Positions 48,815 to 59,207 are shown, counted from the first letter of the stretch. The stretch: DNA of 64,000 nt from Misgurnus anguillicaudatus (GCF_027580225.2 NC_073348.2:25478001-25542000), one strand, 5' to 3'. Notes: generated by a model from the letters alone, not told the origin. Translations and numbers: made by a program.

Positions 48815-49686
48815 CAGGGTTTCCCGCAGCATATTTCAGTTAAGGCGGCCTGCCTAAGCTTGGAAACCCTACCGCCTTAACTAGATTGTCCAACAACAAA
48901 AAAATCGCTGCACAAAGGGCCGTCAAGTGCATCTCGGAGAATAGCGCATACTCGCATCAAACCGCGAGCGGGGACGCGCGCCACATGGCCGAAATGAGAA
49001 AGACGTGGTCCAGACCGTCACTGTCTGGAGGATAACTAGCCAGTTGATGAAACATCTCATAGAATAGGGCAGACGCGCTATACTGTAAGTAGCACTGTAA
49101 GTGGACTTTTGTTTTAGGTTTATTTAAGCCTGTTATTATGTTATTCTATAGTTCTTGCAATTTTAAAGTAAGTTAGCTGGTGATTTTGTTGTTTGAGCAA
49201 CCTGCTAGCTTGGTTTCATGTGCCTGTTGATTAGATATAATTGTTGAGCGCTCTTGCTCACTTTATTTATGTGCATTATTTACATGCTACAGTAGTTACA
49301 CTCCTTTAAGATAATGTCATTAACAGTGGGAAATAATCAGTTTTTACGATTTTTGCGCTATCTATCATCGTTTACCAGACGTTCTATCTGCTTTTGTTTG
49401 TGTTTATTAACCCTTTAGTTTCACTTCATCACGCAGCTATTCCTGTTTGAGGTAAAAACATTGAATTCATTAATAATCTAGTATGTGTTCATTTTTGTCA
49501 TAGTTTCTTCAAAATTAAGTTTTATTTATTAAGTGTTTTAGTAAGAAATATTTTATTTATTTTATTAAAATATTTAAATTTTCATCATGACGCATACACC
49601 CTGCCCTTTTGATTGCCACGCCCTCGGCTCCGCCCACCCGCCAAACCCTACCACCTTAACTAACAAATTTTCTGCGGGAAACCCTG
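48815..49686. mobile_element. DNA element with CAGGGTTTCCCGCAG ends
   Basis: Left end CAGGGTTTCCCGCAGCATAT and right end (reversed) CAGGGTTTCCCGCAGAAAAT, with inverted similarity of about 60 bases including GTTAAGGCGG/GTTAAGGTGG. The interior is AT-rich and non-coding. Probably hAT-type; no clear target duplication. Confidence 0.65.
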
Positions 49687-50243
49687 CCCTTCGTATTGAT
49701 AATTAAAGACAATATTAACTGTTAGTGTTGCATTAGGAGCTGATCTTCCAAATATTGTAAGGAGTGTCACATTTCCTTTTCACGCTTGAGGTGTTCGGCT
49801 AATCACACTGCACTGGATAGCTGGCTATTCGGAGCACACCAAGTTTTTTTTAGAATGATCAGCTTTGTACAAATCGACGCGTTTTAGAAAGGCAGGGCAT
49901 AGACGAGCAACAATACGGTATGTGGAAAATCATGTATTTTTAACCACATTGCATTACATCAAATACACAAAAATAACATTATTTTTAGCAACGTTATAGG
50001 GGACTCTTTAATAAAATTTTATGAGTTGTAGTTTACAATTCTTCTTACAATTTGTAATACTATGCTTTGGAATATAGAAAAGTAAAATCAAATATAGATA
50101 TTTGAAAATGTACCACAGTAAAAATAAAAATACTACTGCCCACCTCTGCATTAAACTAATATGTACTAATACAAGTTTTTTACTTCCTGCAACATAGTCT
50201 TTTTGAAGTGAATGAACTGTTACAAAGGCTCACGTCAGGCTAA

Positions 50244-50542
50244 GGGGCCGATCAGACAGAACGTGTGGGTGGCAAAGTCCCCAAAGTCATTTGCATTTAA
50301 TACCATTGTCCAATCGTGTGAAGGGAGAGGCGGTCCTTTCGTTGTGATGACAAAAGCTTACAGTTGCTTGTAACAACTGGAGTTTGCACTCACTCACTGT
50401 CTCCTGCGTGTTTGTGCACCTCTCACCTTCGATCAAGGTCAGAGCAAGCACCCACTTTTTAAAGTTTGATAGCAATCAGTCAAAACAAAGTTAATTAAAA
50501 AAGGCAGAGCGATGTTAAAATGCGTTCTGTCTGATCGGGGAC
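50244..50542. mobile_element. PIF/Harbinger-type MITE
   Basis: Ends GGGGCCGATCAGACAGAACG and, reversed, GTCCCCGATCAGACAGAACG, flanked by TAA at 50241-50243 and 50543-50545. 299 bp; a small minus ORF inside is incidental. Confidence 0.75.
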
Positions 50543-51119
50543 TAAAGGGTGTTTGCACCAAAAGTCAAAACTCAAAGGATAGTGGTGAGAGAACCACAGA
50601 AATTGACTAATGAGAGCAACGGAAGCTGCGTCAGACTGCTATGTGTCACATTCACCACAGCTCACTAACATTTGACAAATGAAAGAATGCAAATACAGAT
50701 ATGCATAACCTTTTGAAATAAAATAGATAAGAATATGATAAGACTTGATGTGTGTATGTAAACACACCAACCACAGTTTGTTGTTTCAATGGACAGGTTC
50801 TCATGTGGACAGATGACACAAACGTTCATAGCAGAGCTATTCAGCACAGACCAAGTCTGGAGAGCTATAGACTTGATTATAGAAATTAACTCCTTCCTCG
50901 CCAGCCTTTTTTTAAAGTTGCCAGCCAGTGCCAGCATTTTTATGATTTTCACAAAAGTTTAATGCCTTTCAGAAAATATTTTAGAAATATATAAACATAC
51001 AATATATCAAATGAAAGAACAGACCCTCTGAAGAACTGCAACAACAAATGAATACACAGCGAGAACATTTATTATTACAACATGGTCATAAATGTATGTT
51101 TGTTTATAAAAGACCTGAA

Positions 51120-51244
51120 ATGTTATCTATCACAATGTGCTTAATAAGATTTAAGGGATGTTAGGAAGAGTTTGGAGATGATGGTGGAGATCTACCGTAT
51201 AAGAATAAAGATGACTACTAATAGACAACCACTTCTGTCTACAG
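51120..51244 (+). pseudogene. Degenerate lectin exon 1
   Basis: ATGTTATCTATCACAATGTGC at 51120 recalls the MSYxxxYNVL tail. The end GACAACCACTTCTGTCTACAG/GTATAC is a clear exon-1 end with donor. The middle holds stops and a gap. No exon 2 follows; 51300 starts unrelated sequence. Confidence 0.65.
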
Positions 51245-51299
51245 GTATACATTTACCACCTTGCTAAAAAGGTAGTGGAAATAAAAAGTGAAAGTGTGA

Positions 51300-51600
51300 C
51301 ATGCTTAACTCTTTCCCCGCCATTGACGAGATATCTCGTCAATCAATAGAAAACGCTTCCCCGCCAATGACGAGTATTTCCGTCTTTTCGCAATACCGCT
51401 ATTCACCACCCTTCCGCAACTTTTTAAAACCGGAAGTATTGCCCTATGGCAAGCAGCTGCATGTCCGTGTCTGTTTTGAAGATCGCTTTGAATTGGATCT
51501 CTATGGGGGGTCCGTCGCAGAAATTGAATTATCTCTGCTTTTTGCTCAGAATGTGGTGTTTTTGCAGAAACCTACCTTTAAAAGCTGATAAGGTAGGATG
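51300..51600. repeat. Probable interspersed element
   Basis: Starts with CCCCGCCATTGACGAGATATCTCGTCAAT, containing a short perfect palindrome, and repeats CCCCGCCAATGACGAG 50 bases later. A 95-codon ORF across it has no recognised domain. Confidence 0.4.
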
Positions 51601-52365
51601 AAACTTTTTTTTTGTTTGAAAGCAGAGGGTCTGTTTTTGCTCTTTGTGCCCCCTACAGGTTGGAAGCGGAATTGTCCATTACCACTGTCGTAAATAATTT
51701 AGCCTACTGCAGCAAAGCTGGCTTTGTAATTCAAGTTTTTGTAGTTTTCACTCGGACTACAGGACCGCGACCCGACGGTTGGAAACTTCTTTAATGCGGT
51801 TTTGGCCGATAGAGGACTGCAAAGCGAATGTGAAAGTGACGTTCACCCTGTTTTGAGTGGATGAACGACTGAAGCTATTTTGGAAACGTTAATGTAAGGT
51901 AAAAAAAAACTCTTTGGTGTTGCTTTAAGGTACAACCCCAGAGTTGACTGTGTCAACTTTTGTACCTTCTTGTACCCTTTTTTCTGAGTGTGCCTGCTCT
52001 TTACTATATCTCTCTAACAAGAACTCATAGGTCACATAATGAGAAGCAAATAAACATTGGTCCCACAGGGGTTACTCTTCACAAATTTCACACCAAATGT
52101 CACACCTGTCACTTTAAGACCACTGAAACCAACCAGCTATTATCACCTCACATCACTATTAAAAAACAACTTATGATCTTATTGGTGGAGTTTTGCTATT
52201 CACACATTGATCTCAGTTCAGTTGCATTCTGGGGTGTCATTCTCACGAGTGTTAAAAATAGAGTCCAAATAGCAAAGAAGAGCAGAGCAACATACAAAGA
52301 TCTACAAAACAAGAACATTAACCCACGGGTGCTTAAGTCTGAAATTTAGGGTATGGACAGAGAAA

Positions 52366-53040
52366 ATGGAGATGATCTATGAGAACGTAAGGGACTACAG
52401 AACACAGACAGACATCAATACAAACAGACAAAAACCACTTCAGTCTACAGGTAATGACTTTCATTTATTTGCTAAATGAGTATAAAGGAGTGATAAACAA
52501 AGCTAAACCTTAATATTACTGCTCTATGTCTGTCATCTTCAGGGAGTGAGAATGTAAGGATGAGAAGTTCCAGATTAGATGCAGTGTGTTTGGTGCTGCT
52601 GTGTGTTCTTCTAATTTACTTCTCATCAAAAGTGAATGTTAGTGAAATGTCTTTGAACTTCTTCATACAGGCTATAGCATTAGCATGTTATTAGGTGTCA
52701 GTGTCGGTTTTTATTGCATTGTATACACAAACATGCATACTTGCTCAAGAGTTTTAGAAATTTCTTGTTACTTAATCATTTTAATAATATTTTCATTCAA
52801 CTCACAAGTCATTTTTATGTGTTTAATTAGAAATTATAAGTGTGTAACCATATTGCTGCAGTTGAACAACAAGCATGCATATTGCATACTGGGTGCAGCT
52901 GTGTCTAGTCTTAGTTTGATATTTTAAAATGTATGAAGCCAATTAAGTCAAGCACATACATTAGAGAGTGTTACAGTATCTACCACAGCAAAACTTCTGT
53001 TTAAAGTTTTCATATTGTGTTTTTGCAAATATCTATTACA
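52366..53040 (+). pseudogene. Truncated lectin gene (exon 1, half exon 2, 3' UTR)
   Basis: Exon 1 at 52366-52450 reads MEMIYENVRDYRTQ in frame. An upstream ATG (52353) corresponding to the gene 6 start is out of frame. Exon 2 begins at 52543 (after ATCTTCAG) but homology stops in the transmembrane segment at about 52613 (LLCVLL then unrelated). Near 52975-53040 the family 3' flank resumes (TACCACAGCAAAACTTCTG). Exons 3-5 are deleted. The P2 promoter block (51995-52350) remains. Confidence 0.8.
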
Positions 53041-53164
53041 GTCCTGTCTTGTGTTTTTCCCCAGCCCATGTCTCTTTTTTTGACGTTCTGTTGTCCATGT
53101 TTGTAGTTATGTGTAGTTCTTTTGTTCATTGGTCCTCCAGATGTGTCTTGAATCCAATCACAGA

Positions 53165-53551
53165 ATCCAATCACATTCTTCCTTTCATTCATTATTTTCT
53201 GGCTGCACTCCACTATATCTCTCTAACAAGGATTCATAGGCCATAAACATAATGAAATGCAAATAAACATTGGTCAAATAGCCTGGGATTGGTCTGACTG
53301 TAAAAATGCAGAGCAATATAAAGCCAATTTCACACGTATCACTTTAAGATCACTGAAACCAACAAGCTATTAGCACCTCACGTCACTATATAAAAAAACT
53401 ATTTATCATCTTTTTGGTCACATGAGTTTTGGTCTTCACACATTGATCTCAGTATTTGCGTTCTGATGTGTTATTTTCACCAGTGTTAAATACAAAGTCA
53501 AAGAGCAGAAAAGAACACGTGTGCTTAAGACTGAGATTTAGGGTATAGAAA
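53165..53551 (+). promoter_or_regulatory. Promoter region of lectin gene 8 (type P2)
   Basis: Shares the gene 4 and gene 6 block, with TTTTTGGTCACATGAG (E-box 53419-53424) and CACCAGTGTTAAATAC at the TATA position. Confidence 0.5.
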
Positions 53552-54717
53552 ATGGATAATGTCTATGAGAACACAGATGACTTCAGGACACAGACAGACG
53601 TCAATACAAGCAGACAAAAAACACTTCAGTCTACAGGTAATGCCTTTCATTAATTTGCACTAAAATTAGTATAATGGAATGATATGCAAAGCTGAACCTT
53701 AATATCACTGCTCTATGTCTGTCGTCTTTAGAAGGTGAACGTGTGACGATGAGAAGTTACAGATCAGTTTCAGTGTGTTTGGTGCTGCTGTGTGTTCTTC
53801 TACTGACTGCAGTCATAGTGCTGTGTGTCCTCATCAATACAAACAATCAACAGTTTAACATCAAGACCAAAAACATCACAGAAGAGAGAGACCAGCTACT
53901 AACCAAATATACCAACATCACAGAAGAGAGAGATGAATTAATAGCCAAGTACAAAAATATTACTAAACTAAGTGAACAACTGAATCAGGAGAAAAATGAG
54001 CTACGGACACGTTTGAATGGTAATATAGAAATACAACACACACATTTAATATAAAAAATATAGTAAATTTTTGTATACTGAACAGCACTATAAGTTAGTT
54101 CACTGTAGTCGGAAACAAAGATTCAAATTAACTGGTTGCCTGGTTGTGTTTACAGATGAATGGATTTACTATCAGTCCAGTTTGTACTTATTTTCATCTG
54201 AGAATAAGAGTTGGAGTGACAGCAGAAGATACTGCACAGATAGAGGAGCAGATCAGATCATCATTAACAACGAAGCGGAAAAAGTGAGTGAAAGATACTG
54301 TGTGTGTGTGTGGGGGGGGGGGGTGTAGTATAAGTACAGTATATGCAGTTGTGTAATTGTTTTTCTTAGGATTTTGTTCAGATAATGTCTGGTACAGAAT
54401 ACAACTGGATCGGTCTGACTGACAGTGATGAGGAGGGCAGATGGAAATGGGTTGATGGCAGCACACTGACCACTAGGTGATAAATCACTAAATTTAACTG
54501 ATTATTATCCAATAAATGATTCTCACAGTCAGTATCATATCACACAGAAAACAACACTGAAGATCTAATGATGATCTGTTGTTTCAGCTTCTGGGGGTCT
54601 ACAGAACCCAATGGTGGTACAACAGAGAACTGTGCTCTGATACGTTCATCAGGTTGGGCTGATTTTCCATGCAGTAATGCTTATAAATACATCTGTGAAA
54701 AGAACAATTTAAAATGA
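53552..54717 (+). CDS. C-type lectin receptor gene 8 (245 aa)
   Basis: Exons 53552-53636, 53732-54019, 54156-54283, 54370-54476 and 54588-54717 (TGA). The short tail MDNVYENTDDFRTQ has one tyrosine (YENT). The stalk has two TEERD repeats with three NIT glycosylation sites and ends ELRTRLNG like gene 2. The CTLD (125-245) begins DEWIYYQ instead of DGW and has AEK in place of EEQ at the end of exon 3, EPN, and WAD in place of WND. Intron 3 carries (GT)n followed by a run of 12 G. The same intron design occurs in genes 1 and 2. It is the closest relative of gene 1. Confidence 0.9.
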
Positions 54718-54945
54718 GTTGTTAAATAAAATACATGTTAATTCAGTAATTTGTGAACATGCGAAAACTTTTATGGGTGAACACAAATAACTTCAATTAA
54801 GATTCAATCTACCTGAGCAGATTAAAATGTATTAAAATGATTTAAGTTAAACATAGTCATGTAATATATCTACCATAGCAAAACTTCTGTTTAACCATTT
54901 CTATACTGTGATGCAAATAACATTTTGTTTAAATGAATATATTCT

Positions 54946-54951
54946 AATAAA
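54946..54951 (+). terminator. Poly(A) signal of lectin gene 8
   Basis: AATAAA in TTCTAATAAATGATGC, about 230 bases after the stop. Confidence 0.6.
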
Positions 54952-55778
54952 TGATGCTATTCAGTAAATGTGTTTTTAATACAATTGTTTTTAGTTGTGT
55001 GTGTTTGATGTTGTGGATCAATGTGAGTAACATATATAGTAACTGGTATGCTGTGATCCGGCTGTAGTTTATACAGTATTATTTTAAAAGGAGCTACTAC
55101 TGACACGAATCACATGTGTTTGGCAACTCTGTTTCTGTAATTTGTTAAAAACGGTGACTACAAAAGTTTAAACAAGCTGATTGGTGTCTCCTGACACATG
55201 CATTCAAATTCACAGATATACAACTACATGAATGTAATGATCATATCATAAAAAAATCAAAATATTGTTTAATGCGGTTTGTGTACGTTCATTACTACAT
55301 GCATATATTTTCTTGCACTTGTTTGATGTCACATGATCTCAGATTTCACACATTGACCGTTTCATTTTAATGTGTTAGCAGCGATTTAAAAAGAATACAA
55401 AGAAGTAGAGCAATGCGGAAACAGAACTGAGATGCTGTTTTCTCACTTAAGGTTTTTTATACATGAGTTGGTCATGTCGTATGCCTATAGTGTTACTAAA
55501 AGTCCATATAAGGAAGAATTTTGCAACGCCTCCAGGCAGCCATTTCAGTCGTACAAGACCAAGTCTGATCTATACTTGAATAGTGGAGAACAGATATCTT
55601 TAAAATCACTGGCTAAGGTCAAAACAACATACTTTTTTCAACTACTGCACATGCACCAAGACTGGCAAGTACTTTGAACAGACGTTTTGAACAGAATTAG
55701 AGAATCTTCATCGTCTTTAACCATTGACGATTGGCTCTTTTTATTGGAAGGCGGGACTAGAGAGGCCGTACTGAGCAC
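54952..55778. other. Intergenic: 3' flank and F2 block
   Basis: Family 3' flank, a shortened F1-like trace, then F2 (55250-55760) up to the insertion point of the THAP-type elements. No gene. Confidence 0.5.
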
Positions 55779-55782
55779 TATA

Positions 55783-57013
55783 GGGCTTATTCGATCTACG
55801 TCATCAATGTTCGCGGCGGCCATATTGTTGACATAAAACTGTCAGTCTGTCAATTGACAAGCGAGGCAGCGTGGGTATTATGCATGGTATTATCGGTGTA
55901 ATTTTTTTTAAACCGCGCGATGGTGTGTGGTTTAATACACGGATGTTCTAACAACAGCAAAAAGAACCCGGAATTAGTTTTTATGCGATACCGACTGTCA
56001 GAAAACATGAAAGGAGACAGAGGAGTTGAACCAGCGAAGGAGAGACTCCCAACAGCAAAGTCTGTCCCCATCATTTTACCCCAGGTAACGTTAGGGATAT
56101 ATGCTCACAGCAAAGTCTGTCCCCATAATTTGATCACATATGGTTAGCTGTAAGCAGTGGCTGAAACTGCTCTTTCAAATAAGCTGCCATAAATTGAGAC
56201 AGTTAAATTAGTATGAATAACTTATATGAACATAATAATAGGTCTGGCCGTTCACATAGTTTTGAAAATCGTTTTATATTAAACAGAATAGCGGAGCTCA
56301 CACCAAAACTATAACGATACAGATACAATGAACGACATCATTGGGATCACTTTCTGAGCGATTTTTCCCACCTGATGAAGGATAAACCATTGATAGCATT
56401 AAAATCTGTTTGAACTTCAAGTGCACGAGCACTTAAAATGACAGTGAGCTCATTGCTGAGGTCTATAACATTAGATTACCTCCAGTTGCTGTGAAAATTG
56501 ACTACGTAATGCTTTTTAATCTATTACATTAACTAACTGTTATGCCAAAAGGTAAGAGATTACACAAACTATTAGATTGTTGAGGACATCTGCAAAAGTT
56601 TTTATTACAAGCAATATTAAAGGCAAGTGATTTGCGCGAGTGCCGTGAGCGAATTAGCATAAACGTATTGTTTGGTGATGTGGACGATGATATAGTTATC
56701 GTTATAGTTATCGTTATAATGTGAACGGCCCTTCAGTGCTTGTATGATGAATGCGGATACTGTATGAACGATATAGTTATAAATCTCAGGATAAGTTACG
56801 GCTGGCAATAAGGACGGATCTTTACTTAAGGCTTTTGGGTCTATTTGATATTGTTCCACAATAATCAAGCTCATCTTCTCTTAATACAGACGAGATTAAG
56901 CCATTAGGCTACTGCTCCCCTCGACTCAAATCTACGTGCGGCTAGGGGCAGGACAGATGTCATGTCAACAAGATGGCCGCGGCTAGCGACTTCCGGTGTT
57001 TGCGAATAAGCCC
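55783..57013 (+). mobile_element. DNA transposon remnant with THAP-like exon
   Basis: Ends GGGCTTATTCG and CGAATAAGCCC, flanked by TATA on both sides (55779-55782 and 57014-57017). Near the left end, 55920-56083 encodes MVCGLIHGCSNNSKKNPE... followed by a GTAACG donor, resembling the first exon of THAP-domain transposases (paired cysteines then a basic stretch). A further palindromic insert lies at about 56241-56734 (GGCCGTTCACAT ends). No catalytic domain remains. Confidence 0.5.
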
Positions 57014-57015
57014 TA

Positions 57016-57450
57016 TAGAGACAGAGTGCAGTTATGCAAATTTGAAAACCACGCCCACCGGGGGGGAAAGCGATCCAACCGTCTCCATTGACTTTGTATT
57101 GCGAGAAGCCGCCTCCTTGTCATTTCTGGCTTATAACAAAAAACTGAATAATGCCTAAAAGCTGCTGTGTGACAATATGTACAGCTAACAAGCCAAAGAT
57201 CCACTTTATTCTCCTTAAAAGCTGGGTTTTACGGCTCGACAGCTTATAAAAACTTATTTCTGGGTTCTTTGGCTTGTTAGCTGTACATATTGTCACACAG
57301 CAGCTTTCAGGCATTATTCAGTTTTTTGTTATAAGCCAGAAATGACAAGGAGGCGGCTTCTCGCAATGCAAAGTCAATGGAGACGGTTGGATTGCTTTCC
57401 CCCCCGGTGGGCGTGGTTTTCAGGTTATGACGCGCTGCGCTCTGTCTCTA
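57016..57450. mobile_element. Large fold-back element made from a THAP-domain start
   Basis: Left arm 57016-57196 and right arm 57266-57450 are near-identical reverse complements around a 70-base spacer. Each arm holds the start of a THAP domain reading outward to inward (MPKSCCVTICTANKPK on plus from 57151; MPESCCVTICTANKPKNPE on minus from 57314). On the minus strand the frame continues with SFYKLSS and RRIKWI, typical THAP residues. It abuts the previous element directly. Confidence 0.65.
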
Positions 57451-57539
57451 TTACACTTTTCCCCATTTATAAGACAGCTGTTTATTGTTAATATATATTA
57501 TATTATCTTTTGTAAACATTACATGTCAAATGTAAAAAT

Positions 57540-57830
57540 TGAACAAAAAATGAATAATATGAACATTTTACATCATCACGTCTTCAGGAAATGAGTGTGT
57601 GAGGATTTACAGTATGTGCATCACTACATGTGCATCTTTTCTTGTACTTATTGGATGTCACATGATCTTAAATTTCACACTTCTTCTAACAGCCAATTCT
57701 GATGCTATTTCCTCATTCAAAAAGTTGTTTTTCTTTTTTATAAGACTCTGCCCATATGCCATAAGCTTAAGCAAATTAAATTTTAGGGAAGTCTTTTGCA
57801 TTTGGCAGCGTTTTTTCCAAATAAAACATT
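57540..57830 (+). pseudogene. Lectin exon-2 stub with F3 block
   Basis: GTCTTCAGGAAATGAGTGTGTGAGGA at 57580 is an acceptor and exon-2 start as in the remnants at 23085 and 23757, followed by F3 flank. No further exon. Confidence 0.55.
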
Positions 57831-58078
57831 GCTCAAATTGCACAAGAGTTTAGCACATTACTAATATCTGTTAACTGGCCAATGATCCACTGAATAAACA
57901 CTTTATAAAAAACATTATTCTTGCAATTGTATGTTGTGCTAATGGCACAAAGAAACATGCAGCACACAACAGCTACATTGTCCATATCTAATTATTTTGG
58001 ATCTTATTGGTCACATGACTTGGGCTCTGACCTGAGATCATTTCCATTCTGTGGTTTTATTTTAAGCAAATATAAAAA
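57831..58078 (+). promoter_or_regulatory. Promoter region of lectin gene 9 (type P1)
   Basis: CTTATTGGTCACATGACTTGG (E-box 58012-58017) and TATA box TATAAAAA at 58071-58078, 95 bases before the ATG. Confidence 0.6.
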
Positions 58079-58165
58079 CAAAATCAAAACGCAGAAAAGA
58101 CCAGAGACCAAAGATCTACGCAGGAAGATCATTCAGCACAGTTTACTAGCGATAGACTGCTAAAA

Positions 58166-59207
58166 ATGTCTGGAAATAAGAGAATGGACAGTGAGAGAAT
58201 AGAAATGAAACGTCAGAATGAAGATGACAACAGTACCCTGGATGACTTCAGTTCAAATAGACAACAACCACTTCAGTCTACAGGTAATGCCATTCATTTA
58301 ATTGCTTGAAAAATAAAACAGAAATGCAGTGGAAAAGAAAATAACAAGTTTAACTTGATGTCGATCATCTACAGGACACGAGTCTACAAAGATGATAAGT
58401 TCCAGATCAGTTACAGTGTGTTTGGTGCTGCTGTGTGTTCTTCTACTGACTGTAGTCATAGTGCTGTGTGTCCTCATCAATACAAACAATCACCAATGCC
58501 ACAAGACCAAAAATGAACTGAGGAAGACTTTAAGTGAAGCAGGTAGTCAAACCAAGACTTTATGAAAAGAAAAAGTGTAGTACAAAAATAAATGTTTTTG
58601 TAAAAACCATCAAAAAACAAAAACATACAGTGTGGTTGGTAACCCTAACTTTTTTACAGATGGATGGATTTACTATCAATTCAGTTTGTACTTCATTTCA
58701 TCTGAGCAGAAGAGCTGGACTGAGAGCAGAAGATACTGTAGAGAGAGAGGAGCAGATCTGATCATCATTAACAACAAAGAGGAACAAGTGCGAAGTTTTG
58801 TAGCTGCTGTTGGTGAAACAAGCCAGATAAAAACACTGTGTGTTTTAATTTAAATGTGTTCTTCATCTTCTCAGGATTTTATGAAGCTGTTTTCTAAGAA
58901 CAGACATTGGATTGGTTTGTCTGACAGTGATGTAGAGGGCAAATGGAAATGGGTTGATGGCAACACACTGAACTCTAGGTGAGAAATCACTAAATTTAAC
59001 TGATTATTATCCAATAATATAAATGATTTTCACAGAGAAAACAACACTGAAGATTTAATGATGATCTGTTGTTTTAGCTTCTGGAAGTCTGGAGAACCCA
59101 ATGGTGGTACAGCAGAGAACTGTGCTGAATCTTTTCCATCAGGGTGGAATGATGCCATATGTAATAAAGCTATACAATGGATCTGTGAGAAAAATATTCT
59201 TAAATAA
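58166..59207 (+). CDS. C-type lectin receptor gene 9 (tyrosine-free tail, 215 aa)
   Basis: Exons 58166-58283, 58375-58542, 58660-58787, 58875-58978 and 59078-59207 (TAA). The tail starts [15 protein letters not shown]: against genes 2 and 5 the YGNIYNVLE region is deleted and EYSTL reads DNSTL, so no tyrosine is left. Exon 2 has the transmembrane segment (one A to V change) and a short repeat-free stalk ending KTLSEAG. The CTLD (96-215) has WIGLSD, KWKWVDG, EPN, ENC and WND, so the calcium site is complete. Exon 4 is one codon short. Introns and 3' end are closest to gene 5. It could bind sugar but not signal through tail tyrosines. Confidence 0.9.

Noticed and set aside
51301..51588. 95-codon ORF after the degenerate exon 1
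   Set aside because: No lectin similarity, repeat-like base words, and no splice continuity.
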